DNA of 41,050 nucleotides from JBEKYD01 sp049509915 (GTDB lineage Bacteria; Acidobacteriota; Terriglobia; Bryobacterales; Bryobacteraceae). Positions 7,305 to 16,142 of the stretch are shown here, piece after piece (within the stretch, counting starts at the first letter, position 1; each line of letters opens with the position of its first letter). Both the position numbers and the translations under genes were made by a program. The DNA lies in the NCBI GenBank assembly GCA_049509915.1, contig JBEKZL010000046.1, forward strand, positions 1 through 41,050. The letters run 5' to 3'. The notes beneath the pieces were generated by a model. The model was given only the letters and a program-made list of their open reading frames with translations. It ran no database searches and was not told where the DNA came from.

Positions 7305-9476
7305 ATGAACGACTCGGAAACCGGAATCACGCGGCGGGAATTCGCAGCCGGAATTGCCGTGACGGCCTCTCTGCTGGGGCAGGAGCGCGCCGCTCACCCC
7401 CAGCCGTATTGGTACCAGCGCATCCGCCGCCTGGGCCAGATCAATATCAATGAAAAGGACGCCGCCACGCTGGACGTCGACAAATGGGTCCGGTACTGGG
7501 CGAGCCTGAAAGTCGATGGCATGATCGCCAGCGCGGGCGGCATCATGGCGTTCTACCCGACCGCGATTCCGCTGCACCGCAAATCCCGCTACCTGGGGAG
7601 CCGCGACCTGTTCGGCGAGTACAGCCGCGCCGTCAAGCAGGCCAAGCTTCGCGTAATCGCCAGGCTCGATCCCACGCTGGCCTTTGCCGAGGCGCTGGAA
7701 GCCCGGCCGGACTGGTTCGCCCGCGACCAGGCCGGCAAACCCGTCCGGCACGCGGAAGCCAGGGAGCTTTATACCACCTGCATGTTCGGGCCGTATTACG
7801 ACGAGCACATGACCGCCATCATCCGGGAACTGAATAAAGGTTACGACCCGGACGCCTACTACACCAACGCCTGGCCCGGCACCGGCCTGGGGACCGTGTG
7901 CTATTGCGACCGCTGCCGTAAAGCCTATCGCGCGCAGTTCCAGGCGGACCTGCCGGAAACCACCGACCGCTCCGACCTGAACTTTCGCCGCTGGACCGAC
8001 TGGCGGCTCGATCGCGTCCTGGCGGTGTGGAAACTCTGGCAGAGTGCGGCCACCGAGGGACGCGAAGACCGCGTCTATGTGGGCAACCTGGGCGGCAGCA
8101 TCCGCGCCGAGATCAACGTCAAGAAGATCGCCGACCTCTGCCAGTGGATGAACGCCGACCATCAGGACCGTAGCGGCGCCACGCCCATGTGGGACTGCGC
8201 CCAGCAGGGGCGCATCAGCTACAGCGTGATGCGCGGCCGCACCGCGACCAACGTCACCAGCGCCTACAACATGAGCAATGCCATCTGGCGCCACACCAGC
8301 AAGGCGCCCGTCGAAATGCGGATGTGGCTGGCGCAGACCGCGGCCAGCGGCATGGTGCCATGGCAGACCTGGCTCGGCGGCGATCCCAAAGATACGCGCT
8401 GGGAGCGGCCCGCCGGTCAGTTCTTCCAGTGGCTGGCCGGCAACGAAGCGCACTACTTCAATCGCCGTTCCCTTTCTACCGTGGGCCTGGTATGGCCGCA
8501 GCGAACCCAGGTCTGGCATCCCAAGCTGGCCGGTTCCACCGAGGCGTTGCAGGGATATTACTATGCCTTGCTCGAAGGCCGAATCCCGTTCGACCTGGTG
8601 CACGATGAGGACTTGACTCCCGCCCGGCTGGCGCAGTATTCCACTGTCGTGCTGCCCAACGCGGCGCTGCTCTCTTCGCCGGCCTGCGAAACTCTGCGGG
8701 GCTTCGTCAACCGCGGCGGATCGCTGGTCGCGACCTTTGAAACTTCCCTCTACGACGAAGCGGGCGTCGCGCGCGGCGATTTCGCTCTCGCCGATATTCT
8801 GGGCGCATCCCTCGATGGTAGTGTGGAAGGTCGCGTGGAGGGCCCGCTGCATAATTCCTACCTGCAGGTCGAGCGGCAGCACCCGCTGGTTGCCGGCTTC
8901 GATGGCACGTCCTACCTGCCCGGCCCGATCTTCCGCGTGCGCATCAAAGACGTCGCCCAACCGGTCTTGACGCGCGTGCCTCCGTTCCCTGCCTTCCCGC
9001 CCGAAATGGTGTATCAGGCAAGCTCCGCCGCGGATGGCGCCAGCGTGGTGGTCCGCGAGGGCAGATCCCGCGTGGTCTATTTTGCCGACGACATCGATCG
9101 GACCTTCTGGCTCACCTGGAATCCGGATCTGGGCCGGCTGCTCTCGAACGCCGTCCGGTGGGCCGCCAGCGATACCCTCCCGGTATCGGTCTCTGGCAAT
9201 GGTTTGTTGGACGTCTTCTACTGGGAAACCGAGCCCGGCCTGGCGCTCCACCTGGTGAATTACACCAGCCCCGCCCTAATGAAAGGGCCCGCCCGCCAGA
9301 TTTCGGCCATAGGCGCCCAGAAAGTACGCTTGCGCCTGCCGGACGGATTCCGCGCCTCCAAAGTCACTTTGCTGAGCGCGAAACGGGACGTTCCCTTTCA
9401 GCTTTCGGGCGCCGAGCTAAGCTTCACCGTCCCGCAGGTGGGCGAATACGAAGTTGCGGCGATTCTGCGCGCGTGA
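7305..9476 (+). CDS. Tat-exported glycosidase-like protein with beta-galactosidase trimerisation-type domain
   Basis: 723 residues. The signal is Tat type (ITRREFAAGIAVTASLLGQ). Residues about 35-370 look like a TIM-barrel glycosidase: PYWYQRIRRLGQININEKD, a segment on base travel (RPDWFARDQAGKPVRHAE), and DPDAYYTNAWPGTGLGTVCYCDRCR, whose CxxC pair is typical of unassigned bacterial GH-like proteins. Residues about 390-500 look like the glutamine-amidotransferase-like trimerisation domain of GH42 enzymes (LVWPQRTQVWHP, LLEGRIPFDLVHDEDLT, VLPNAALLSSPACETLRGFVNRGG). A beta-rich tail ends the protein. A role in extracellular polysaccharide breakdown is likely; the substrate cannot be told. It is not a canonical GH42 enzyme, and I could not identify both catalytic acids. 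Confidence 0.72.
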   Translation: MNDSETGITRREFAAGIAVTASLLGQERAAHPQPYWYQRIRRLGQININEKDAATLDVDKWVRYWASLKVDGMIASAGGIMAFYPTAIPLHRKSRYLGSRDLFGEYSRAVKQAKLRVIARLDPTLAFAEALEARPDWFARDQAGKPVRHAEARELYTTCMFGPYYDEHMTAIIRELNKGYDPDAYYTNAWPGTGLGTVCYCDRCRKAYRAQFQADLPETTDRSDLNFRRWTDWRLDRVLAVWKLWQSAATEGREDRVYVGNLGGSIRAEINVKKIADLCQWMNADHQDRSGATPMWDCAQQGRISYSVMRGRTATNVTSAYNMSNAIWRHTSKAPVEMRMWLAQTAASGMVPWQTWLGGDPKDTRWERPAGQFFQWLAGNEAHYFNRRSLSTVGLVWPQRTQVWHPKLAGSTEALQGYYYALLEGRIPFDLVHDEDLTPARLAQYSTVVLPNAALLSSPACETLRGFVNRGGSLVATFETSLYDEAGVARGDFALADILGASLDGSVEGRVEGPLHNSYLQVERQHPLVAGFDGTSYLPGPIFRVRIKDVAQPVLTRVPPFPAFPPEMVYQASSAADGASVVVREGRSRVVYFADDIDRTFWLTWNPDLGRLLSNAVRWAASDTLPVSVSGNGLLDVFYWETEPGLALHLVNYTSPALMKGPARQISAIGAQKVRLRLPDGFRASKVTLLSAKRDVPFQLSGAELSFTVPQVGEYEVAAILRA

Positions 9477-9487
9477 GGGTTCAATCG

Positions 9488-9510
9488 GTGGGGCGGACGC
9501 CCTCGTCCGC
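9488..9510. repeat. GTGGGGC-type palindromic repeat
   Basis: GTGGGGC followed by a perfect 7-base stem, GCGGACG at 9493-9499 and CGTCCGC at 9504-9510. It lies 12 bases after the stop of the glycosidase-like gene. Related elements occur at 20542, 21344, 22807, 31267 and, degenerate, 40029. It may act as a transcription stop. Confidence 0.6.
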
Positions 9511-9597
9511 GCGGGTTCCCCGCGCCCGGTCTTCGCCCGCCGGTGACTCATCCAGGAGAACCGCGTTATCATAACCAAAGCCGGAAGGAGTTCCGTT

Positions 9598-10716
9598 ATG
9601 TCTACCCGCAGAGGATTCTTCGCTCAAATGGGCGCCGCCGCGGCGGTGGCCCGCATGCTTCCAGAGGCGGCTTATGCGCAAACCGCCGTCGTCGAGGGCG
9701 TCGGCTTTCCCAAAGACATGGTGTGGCTGAACGCCAACGAAAACCCGGCCGGGCCGCCGGCGTGCTCGCTGGACGCCATGCGCGCCGTGTTGACCTCGAG
9801 CGGCCGTTACCACTACAACGAATTCCGCGACATCTATGCCGCCATGGCCAAGGCCGAAGGGCTCGGGCCGGAGCAGTTCGTGGTCGGTTCCGGATCGAGC
9901 GAAGTGCTGCACACCGCCATCGATCTTTTCACTTCCCCCACCCGGCCATTGATTAGCGTGAATCCGGCCTACGAAGGGCCTCGCGAGGTCGCCCGCAGCC
10001 TGGGCCGTCCCGTCGTGCTCACCAAACTGCGCGACGACTACACCGCCGACGTCCACAAACTTGTCGAAGAGGCCGACAAAGCCCACGGCGGCCTCATCTA
10101 CCTCTGCAATCCCAATAACCCCACTTCCGCCGTCACCACCGCAACCGACATCGATTGGCTGGTCTCGAACCTGCCCGCCGATACCACCCTGCTGGTGGAT
10201 GAAGCCTACATCCACTTCGTCGAGCGGCCCGATGTGAAGACCGCCCTGCCCTACGTCCGGCAGGGCAAGAACGTGATTGTGACACGCACGTTTTCGAAGA
10301 TCTATGGCATGGCCGGGCTGCGAGTAGGTTTCGCCGCCGCCCGTCCGGACATCGCCGCGCGGATGGCGCGCCTGGCGCTCAACGTGATCTCGATCGTGAG
10401 CGCGCGCGCCGTGGTGGCCGCGCTCGCCGACCGCGACAACATTCTGCGCGAGCGCAAGGCTGCGCTGGCGAAGACCCGCCGCGAGCTGACCGCGTGGCTA
10501 CGCGAGCGCGATGTGAGGTTCATCGAGCCCAACGCCAATTTCATCATGATCGACGTGGGCCGCAACGCGCGCGAGTTCATCGCCGCCATGCCGAAAATGG
10601 GCGTGGCCCCCGGCCGCCCATTCCCGCCGCTCGACAACCTGCTCCGCGTCACTTTCGGTACCGATGCCGATATGGCCAGGTTCCGCGAAGTATTCTGGAA
10701 GGTCTACGAGGGCTGA
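9598..10716 (+). CDS. HisC-like class I/II aminotransferase with Tat signal
   Basis: 372 residues. The N terminus MSTRRGFFAQMGAAAAVARML is a Tat signal ending near AAYAQ, preceded by GGAAGGAG. The rest matches PLP fold-type I enzymes close to histidinol-phosphate aminotransferase: LNANENPAGPP, GSGSSEVL, LCNPNNPTSA, the PLP-pyridine Asp in LLVDEAYIHF (Asp201), the Schiff-base Lys234 in TFSKIYGMAGLRVGF, and a C-terminal Arg block LLRVTFGT. Transamination normally happens in the cytoplasm, so the export signal is noteworthy; Tat can carry enzymes with their cofactor already bound. It is not part of a histidine operon here, so a role in histidine synthesis is unlikely. A remnant of a related gene lies at 12053. 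Confidence 0.87.
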   Translation: MSTRRGFFAQMGAAAAVARMLPEAAYAQTAVVEGVGFPKDMVWLNANENPAGPPACSLDAMRAVLTSSGRYHYNEFRDIYAAMAKAEGLGPEQFVVGSGSSEVLHTAIDLFTSPTRPLISVNPAYEGPREVARSLGRPVVLTKLRDDYTADVHKLVEEADKAHGGLIYLCNPNNPTSAVTTATDIDWLVSNLPADTTLLVDEAYIHFVERPDVKTALPYVRQGKNVIVTRTFSKIYGMAGLRVGFAAARPDIAARMARLALNVISIVSARAVVAALADRDNILRERKAALAKTRRELTAWLRERDVRFIEPNANFIMIDVGRNAREFIAAMPKMGVAPGRPFPPLDNLLRVTFGTDADMARFREVFWKVYEG

Positions 10717-10873
10717 ACGGGTTTCCGCGTCACTTTGTCGCCATTGCCGGCTTGTGTCCGGCGCAGCCGATGCGCAACAATGTTCACGGCTTTACGTGAG
10801 GAGCGGTGAGCGATAACCGTCTTACGCATGAAGCCCCCACGCCCGATGTCGCGGGGAAGAAAGGATCTCCACC

Positions 10874-11983
10874 ATGCAGCGCCTTCACCGCCGTGGCTTC
10901 CTCGCCCTGGGAGCAACCGCCTGCTTTTCGCGGGCCCCCATCCGCGCCGCCGGCAATCCAGTCCGTTCCGTGAATGTCGCAGCACCCGTGCCGGTCGGAG
11001 ACAACGCCGGCGACACTTGGGTGGCTGCCTGGCTTCCCGATGGCAGCCTCTATTCTCCGTCCAACGATACCAAAGGATTCCGAAACGCCGGCAGCGGGAA
11101 TATCGCCTTTAACCGGATCGACGGCCTTGATCCCCTGCACCTGTCCGGAGCAACCGTTAACTACATGCCCGACTATGGCGTCGAAAACCGTGAAGGCCCC
11201 GATGGGTGCACCTGGAAATCGAGCGGCTGCACGGCGGTGGGCAACGAAATCTACTGGGTGGTGGCCAGGCACAAGTACGGCGAGAAGTCCGGCGATCGCT
11301 ACCGGCGCCAGACCGCCGCCAACGCTTCTATCATTAAGACCAGCGACGGCGGCAAGACCTGGACCCGCGGCGCGAAAGAGAATTACGAGAAACCGATGTT
11401 CCCCGGCAGCCATTTTGCCACACCTTACTTCATCGAGTACGGCCGCGCCAGCCTCCGCGGCGTCGATAACGCGGACCGTTTTGTGTATGCCACTTCGAAC
11501 AATGGCTTTTGGGATAACGGCGACTCCACCGTCCTGGGCCGTGTCCGCCGGGAGCGCATCGGCGCCCTGAATGGAGCCAATTGGGAGTACTTCACCGGCG
11601 GGGACGGTCTCAGCGACGCCTCCTGGACGCGCGATGCCGCCCAGGCGAAGGCTGTCATCGATAGTCCCGGCAAGCTCGGCATGACCGGAGCGATCTACGC
11701 CGCCGCGCGCCGGCGCTACGTAATGATCAACTGGTATTACCCCGCGGGTGGAGGAAAGATGCCGGGCGCGTCCAAGGAAACCGTGTGGGATTTCTACGAG
11801 GCTCCGCATCCCTGGGGCCCCTGGACCACCATCTCGTCGCACAAATTCACACCGCAAGGCTTTTACTGCCCGGAAATCTCTCCCAAATTTCAGCAGGGCG
11901 ACAAGCTGTATGTCTTTGCGGCGGGCGACTGGAATAATCCCTCGTTCTACCGCCTCACCGTGGTGCCGGTAGAGCTCCTGTAG
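10874..11983 (+). CDS. Tat-exported propeller-like protein (DUF4185-like)
   Basis: 369 residues. Tat signal MQRLHRRGFLALGATACFSRAP. The mature part looks like a five- or six-bladed propeller of the DUF4185/sialidase-like kind: GDTWVAAWLPDGSLYSPSND, the Asp-box-like TSDGGKTWTRG, FATPYFIEYGR, a MTGAIYAAARRRYVMINWYY blade and EAPHPWGPWTT, which recurs in BNR and GH43-like propellers. A carbohydrate-related extracellular function is likely but no catalytic residue can be assigned. It lies between a HisC-like gene and a HisC-like remnant, all on the same strand. Confidence 0.7.
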   Translation: MQRLHRRGFLALGATACFSRAPIRAAGNPVRSVNVAAPVPVGDNAGDTWVAAWLPDGSLYSPSNDTKGFRNAGSGNIAFNRIDGLDPLHLSGATVNYMPDYGVENREGPDGCTWKSSGCTAVGNEIYWVVARHKYGEKSGDRYRRQTAANASIIKTSDGGKTWTRGAKENYEKPMFPGSHFATPYFIEYGRASLRGVDNADRFVYATSNNGFWDNGDSTVLGRVRRERIGALNGANWEYFTGGDGLSDASWTRDAAQAKAVIDSPGKLGMTGAIYAAARRRYVMINWYYPAGGGKMPGASKETVWDFYEAPHPWGPWTTISSHKFTPQGFYCPEISPKFQQGDKLYVFAAGDWNNPSFYRLTVVPVELL

Positions 11984-12052
11984 CTCTGCCGCGTGGGATC
12001 CCCGGATTGAGGACTCGTCGTGAAATAACCGTGCCAAATCCTGGAGGCCAAC

Positions 12053-12157
12053 GTGGCGCGCGCATTCCAGACTGGCGTTGCCTGCCGCCCGGAGCCGGAC
12101 CTCATGATCGACGTGGGCTGCAACGCTAGGGGGTTCGTCGCCACCATGCCGAAAATG
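12053..12157 (+). pseudogene. Remnant of a HisC-like aminotransferase C terminus
   Basis: In the frame starting at GTG 12053, CTGGAGG is followed by residues including EPDLMIDVGCNARGFVATMPKM. These match EPNANFIMIDVG...NAREFIAAMPKM near residues 324-347 of the intact aminotransferase at 9598. The DNA is also similar, with a two-codon loss. Downstream the similarity stops at once and the reading frame becomes meaningless. This is a decayed fragment of a second copy, left after the propeller gene. Confidence 0.7.
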
Positions 12158-12252
12158 CGTTCTTCGGCTGCTTGGTTCAGTCGAGCTATGGATGGATTTC
12201 GTTGCGGCCAGCAGCGACAGGGAGTGTGCCTCCGGCCGGCGCGCCGCGAACT

Positions 12253-13665
12253 CTATAGCGGCCTTCCAACGGCCGGCAGCGCGATACGGAACGTACAACC
12301 CCGGTTGGGCTCGCTATCGAGCGCAATCGTGCCGCCATGGGTCTCGACGGCCCACTTCGCGATGGAAAGCCCCAGGCCCGCTCCGCCCGATTCGCGCCAT
12401 CGCGCTCGATCCACGCGATAAAATCGGTCGAACACCTTGGACCGATCCTCGGCGGGAATTCCCGGTCCGTGGTCCTGGACTTCCACTACCACCCAGTTGC
12501 CCTCGCCACGGCGCACGCGCACCGTGATCGTTTCTCCCACGGGCGAATACTTCAGCGCGTTGTGGACGATATTGACGAGCGCCTGGCGTAGAAAAATGCG
12601 GTCGCCTTCCACCTGCGCGTCTTCGTCTCCCTCCAGCTCGATGCGTTGCGATTTTTCCTCCAGCAAAATCTCGAGCAGCGCCGCCGCTTCACGTGCTAAA
12701 GCCATTACCGGAAACGTGGTCCGATGAAGCTGGGTGTGACCCGAATCGGCGCGGGAGATCGTCAGTAGATTATCGATCAGCGAGGTCAGCCGGTTCACTT
12801 CCTCCAGCATGCTGCCGACAATGTCGCGGTACTCGGCGCGCGTGCCGTCCTTCTGCAGCCCTACCTCGCCCACGCTGCGAATCATCGCCAGCGGCGTCCG
12901 CAGCTCGTGCGACGCATCGGACGTAAAACGGCGGAGCTGTTCGAAAGCCCGCTCCAGGCGCGCCAGGGTATCGTTGAACACGCGCGCCAACTGGCCAAGC
13001 TCGTCGTCGGTATCGTCGTTGGGCAGGCGCGCGTGCAGGTTTTCGGGCGTGATCTCCTGCGCTCGCCGAGCCATTTTCTCAATCGGATCGAGAGCCCGCC
13101 GCGCCAACCCATAGCCCGCCGCCGAAGCGATCACAAGCACCACCGGCAGCATCACCAGCAAGGCCGGCAGCAGGTCCGCCAGCCGCGAGTACAAAGGCTC
13201 CTCGCTATGCGCCAGCCGAATCAGCAGCCGGCGGCCGCCCAGAGAATGCACCCGGCTCACCATGCGCACGCGAGTCCCGTCGGAAAGACGCGCCGACCGC
13301 TGGGAGTACCCCCCCACGCCCTCCTTTCGAAAGGGGCCGCCGTCCAGAGCGCGATTCCCGAGCCTCTCGTTGCGAAACAGCACCGCGCCGGCCTGGTCGC
13401 GCACTTCCAGGTACCGGTCGATCACCTCTTTCGATTCGGGGTGGTTGTGGTAGTCTTCCCGCAATCGAAGCTGTCCGCCGGAATCGAAAAAGAACAGGCC
13501 CTCCACCGTTTCGATTTCCTGCACCGCGAAGTGATCGAGCTGGCTTCGCAACTGCCAGAACAGAAAAGCGCCGGTGCCCGCCCAGCCCAGAACCAGCAGC
13601 GCCGCCAGCACCGACACGTACCACAGCGTCAGGCGGGCGCGCAGGTGAGTGGGACGCAACCGCAC
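12253..13665 (-). CDS. Sensor histidine kinase
   Basis: 470 residues, a membrane-bound sensor. Transmembrane helices lie at about 13-37 and 165-189, enclosing a periplasmic sensor of about 130 residues. A HAMP domain follows (LDPIEKMARRAQEITPENLHARL), then a dimerisation domain with phospho-acceptor His253 in SDASHELRTPLAM, and an ATPase domain with NIVHNALKYSP (N box), DHGPGIP (G1), FDRFYRVD (F box) and GGAGLGLSI (G2). The layout matches CusS-like metal sensors, but no metal-binding motif is obvious. Its GTG directly abuts the TAA of the regulator gene, so the pair is coupled. It probably controls the divergent efflux operon at 14518-20542. Confidence 0.93.
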   Translation of the reverse strand: MRLRPTHLRARLTLWYVSVLAALLVLGWAGTGAFLFWQLRSQLDHFAVQEIETVEGLFFFDSGGQLRLREDYHNHPESKEVIDRYLEVRDQAGAVLFRNERLGNRALDGGPFRKEGVGGYSQRSARLSDGTRVRMVSRVHSLGGRRLLIRLAHSEEPLYSRLADLLPALLVMLPVVLVIASAAGYGLARRALDPIEKMARRAQEITPENLHARLPNDDTDDELGQLARVFNDTLARLERAFEQLRRFTSDASHELRTPLAMIRSVGEVGLQKDGTRAEYRDIVGSMLEEVNRLTSLIDNLLTISRADSGHTQLHRTTFPVMALAREAAALLEILLEEKSQRIELEGDEDAQVEGDRIFLRQALVNIVHNALKYSPVGETITVRVRRGEGNWVVVEVQDHGPGIPAEDRSKVFDRFYRVDRARWRESGGAGLGLSIAKWAVETHGGTIALDSEPNRGCTFRIALPAVGRPL

Positions 13666-14352
13666 TTACGATTCTTCTCCTTCGCGCAGCACGAAGCCGA
13701 CACCGCGCACCGTGTGCAACAGCTTCGACTCCCACGGCCCGTCGATTTTCCGCCGCAGCCGCACCATCTGCGCGTCGATCACATTGTCGATCGGCGTCTG
13801 CCGCGCGGTCTCCCGCCAAACGTCGCGGGCCAGCATCTCTCGCGAAACCACGTGGCCGCTGTTGGCAAAAAGGTACTCGAGTAATTCGAACTCGCGGGCC
13901 GTAAGCTCCACCTTTTGGCCGCCGCGCACCACCAGGCGTTCCGCCAGGTCCATCTCCAGATCCGCCAGCACCAGCCGCCCGCCCGCGGCCGGCTTGCCCC
14001 TTCGCAACAGCACGCGGACCCGCGCCAGCAGTTCCGGGAACGCAAACGGCTTCACCAGATAATCGTCGGCGCCGGCGTCGAGGCCGCGCACGCGGTCCTC
14101 CACCGTGTCTCGGGCGGTAAGCAGCAGCACCGGCGTCCTGATGCCGCGCCGGCGCAGCGTCGAGAGAATTTCGAGGCCGTCGTGACCCGGCAGCATTACG
14201 TCAAGAATCGCCAGGTCGAAAGGCTGCGCGTGAATCAGATAGAAGCCCTCTTCGCCCGTGTGCGCCACCCGCACCGAGTATCCATCCGCCTCCAGACCGT
14301 CGTGGAGGGCGCGGGCCATCTTCAGCTCGTCCTCGACCACAAGGATGTGCAC
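13666..14352 (-). CDS. OmpR-family response regulator
   Basis: 228 residues, GTG start behind AAGGAAGC. The receiver domain has the acidic pair at 7-8 (VVEDE), phospho-acceptor Asp51 in LAILDVMLPG, and Lys in DDYLVKPF. The C-terminal winged helix contains VELTAREFELLEYL and the recognition region NVIDAQMVRLRRKID followed by HTVRGVGFVLRE. It is transcribed away from the efflux operon, with three ATCAG repeats in the shared upstream region, and is followed without a gap by the kinase. Regulation of both transcripts by this protein is inferred from the arrangement. Confidence 0.94.
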   Translation of the reverse strand: MHILVVEDELKMARALHDGLEADGYSVRVAHTGEEGFYLIHAQPFDLAILDVMLPGHDGLEILSTLRRRGIRTPVLLLTARDTVEDRVRGLDAGADDYLVKPFAFPELLARVRVLLRRGKPAAGGRLVLADLEMDLAERLVVRGGQKVELTAREFELLEYLFANSGHVVSREMLARDVWRETARQTPIDNVIDAQMVRLRRKIDGPWESKLLHTVRGVGFVLREGEES

Positions 14353-14398
14353 GCTTCCTTTATAGGGCGCGCCACTCCATTCCGCAAGTGCCGGAATC

Positions 14399-14447
14399 CT
14401 GATGTTTTTCTGACGCGAATATCAGGTAAATATCAGCAATTCATCAG
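14399..14447. promoter_or_regulatory. Candidate response-regulator operator
   Basis: ATCAG occurs at 14421-14425, 14432-14436 and 14443-14447, exactly 11 bases apart, so all three lie on the same face of the helix. The complement CTGAT occurs at about 14399-14403. OmpR-type dimers bind direct repeats with 10-11 base spacing. The site lies between the divergent regulator gene and the pump operon, just upstream of a TAATAT hexamer (14458-14463) that could be the pump operon's -10. Confidence 0.6.
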
Positions 14448-14517
14448 GCGAAAAACCTAATATCCGATGCTAAAACGGTACCAGCGCGTGGCGGCCTCGC
14501 GCGAGTGGAGAGGATGG

Positions 14518-14862
14518 ATGCTGACACCGGGCATGGCGAAAAAGGTCACGATTCATCTGAACGAAGACACCAGTTCGCGCAGCGATTTCTTAAGTCGTGC
14601 GATTCTCTCGCTGCTCTTGCGGGAGGGCGTCGCCGGAGCCACGCTGGTGCGGCCGGAAGCGGGTTTCGGCTTCCACCACCGCATGCACAGCCTGGAGGGC
14701 GGCATCGACACCGCCCGCCACATGCCGCTGCGCATCGAGTTTGTCGACGCCGCGCCGAACGTCGAACGCCTTCTCCCCTCTCTCATGGAACTGGTGACGG
14801 ATGGGTTGATCGAAGCTCATGACACGGTTGTCCTGAAGATGGCCGTCGGAACGGCCCGATGA
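14518..14862 (+). CDS. DUF190 family protein
   Basis: 114 residues from the ATG at 14518, which has GGAGAGGATGG just before it. The in-frame ATG at 14467 is disfavoured because a candidate -10 (TAATAT, 14458-14463) lies directly before it. The sequence KKVTIHLNEDTSSRSDFLSRAILSLLLREGVAGATLVRPEAGFG matches DUF190, a small cytoplasmic ferredoxin-like fold related to PII proteins. The family is often found beside transporters such as the CrcB fluoride channel and RND pumps, and may have a regulatory role. The stop overlaps the TolC gene start as ATGA, so it is the first gene of the efflux operon. Confidence 0.83.
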   Translation: MLTPGMAKKVTIHLNEDTSSRSDFLSRAILSLLLREGVAGATLVRPEAGFGFHHRMHSLEGGIDTARHMPLRIEFVDAAPNVERLLPSLMELVTDGLIEAHDTVVLKMAVGTAR

Positions 14863-16142
14863 GATTTCGATATCTCCGCGCATTCGCCGCCAGCGTAATT
14901 CTCTGCGTTGTCCTGTGGGCGCAGGCTCCCGTAGTGCCGCTTGCCCAGGCCGAACAGACGGCTTTGCGTAATCATCCGCGCATCGCCGCGGCGGCTCTCG
15001 AAGCCGAGGCCAGCGGATTCGCGGTCGACCAGGTCCGCGCGGCGTACGCGCCGTCGCTCTCCGGAAACGTCACCGGCGTTGGCACGGAACACGGCTCGGT
15101 CTTATCCGCCGGCGCCGTCACCACATCGAGCATCTACAGCCGCGGCGCCAGCGGCATCGTAGCCAGTCAGCTCCTCACCGACTTTGGACGAACCGGCAGC
15201 CTCGAGCGCAGCGCCAGGCAGCGCAGCGCCTCGCGCAACCAGAACGTTGCCGACACTCGCGCTCAAGTGATCGTCGAAGTGCAACAGGCGTATTACCAGG
15301 CGCTCGCTTCCGAATCGATTCTGAAGGTCGCCCAGGCCACCTTGGAACTCCGCCGCCTTACCCTGCGTCAAGTCGCCGCCTTGGCCCGTAGTTCTCTCCG
15401 TTCCACCGTGGACGTCGGTTTTGCCCAAGTGAATGTCTCGCAAGCCGAACTCGATCTGTTTCGGGCCGAAAACGACACCCGCGCCGGCCACGCGCGCCTG
15501 TCCGCCGCCATGGGCCTGGAGCGCGACCAGCCGTTTGAATTGGCCGACGAGCCGCTGCCGCCGCCGCTCGATACCGACGACAATGGCGTGGTCGCTAAAG
15601 CCCTTCGCCAGCGGCCGGACATGGCCGCCCTGCGCCTGAATCGCGACGCTCTCCAAAGCTACGCCGAAGCGGAAAAACGCCTTCGCAATCCGACCGTCTC
15701 CGCCGCCGCGATGGCCGGCGCCGCTCCGGTCAGGGACGATCGCCTGGCCAGGAATTACGCCGCCGCCGGCTTCAACATGAGTATTCCCATTTTGAACGGC
15801 GGCCTGTTCAAGGCGCGGCGCGAGGAAGCCGAGTCGCACGCCGCCGCGGCGGATAAGGCCGTCGAAGACCTCACCGTTCGTATTGCGCGCGATGTCAGGG
15901 TGGCATGGCTCGATGCCACCGACGCCTTCCGCCGTCTGGACGTTACCGCCCGTATGGTCGCCGAAGCGGACGAGGCGCTGCGCCTGGCGCAGGCCCGCTA
16001 CGACAACGCCCTGGGCAGCATCGTCGAGCTCAACCAGGCGCAGTGGAACCAGACCTCGGCCCAGATCGCCGCCGCATCGGCCAAATACGAGTATCTCAGC
16101 CGGCGGGCCGCGCTCGACTACGCATTAGGTGTTTTGCGATGA
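14859..16142 (+). CDS. TolC-family outer-membrane efflux protein
   Basis: 427 residues. A signal peptide covers about 1-25 (ASVILCVVLWAQA). Two related halves of long helices follow: LAQAEQTALRNHPRIAAAALE begins the first repeat, with heptad-rich segments at 90-200, and ALRQRPDMAALRLNRDALQSYAEAEKRLRNPTV-type sequence begins the second. FNMSIPILNGG is the conserved beta segment of the second repeat. The trimer forms the outer-membrane channel for an RND pump. It overlaps DUF190 by four bases and the adaptor gene by four bases (ATGA), so the operon is tightly coupled. Substrate class cannot be inferred. Confidence 0.9.
   Translation: MRFRYLRAFAASVILCVVLWAQAPVVPLAQAEQTALRNHPRIAAAALEAEASGFAVDQVRAAYAPSLSGNVTGVGTEHGSVLSAGAVTTSSIYSRGASGIVASQLLTDFGRTGSLERSARQRSASRNQNVADTRAQVIVEVQQAYYQALASESILKVAQATLELRRLTLRQVAALARSSLRSTVDVGFAQVNVSQAELDLFRAENDTRAGHARLSAAMGLERDQPFELADEPLPPPLDTDDNGVVAKALRQRPDMAALRLNRDALQSYAEAEKRLRNPTVSAAAMAGAAPVRDDRLARNYAAAGFNMSIPILNGGLFKARREEAESHAAAADKAVEDLTVRIARDVRVAWLDATDAFRRLDVTARMVAEADEALRLAQARYDNALGSIVELNQAQWNQTSAQIAAASAKYEYLSRRAALDYALGVLR

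Noticed and set aside
7212..9251. 679-codon open frame on the minus strand
   Set aside because: It lies opposite the glycosidase-like gene at 7305-9476, whose product has a Tat signal and recognisable domain patterns. The minus-strand translation is His/Gly/Ala/Val-rich without motifs, typical of antisense frames in high-GC DNA.
10784..12298. 504-codon open frame on the minus strand
   Set aside because: Antisense to the Tat propeller-like gene; no motif, signal peptide or plausible ribosome site.
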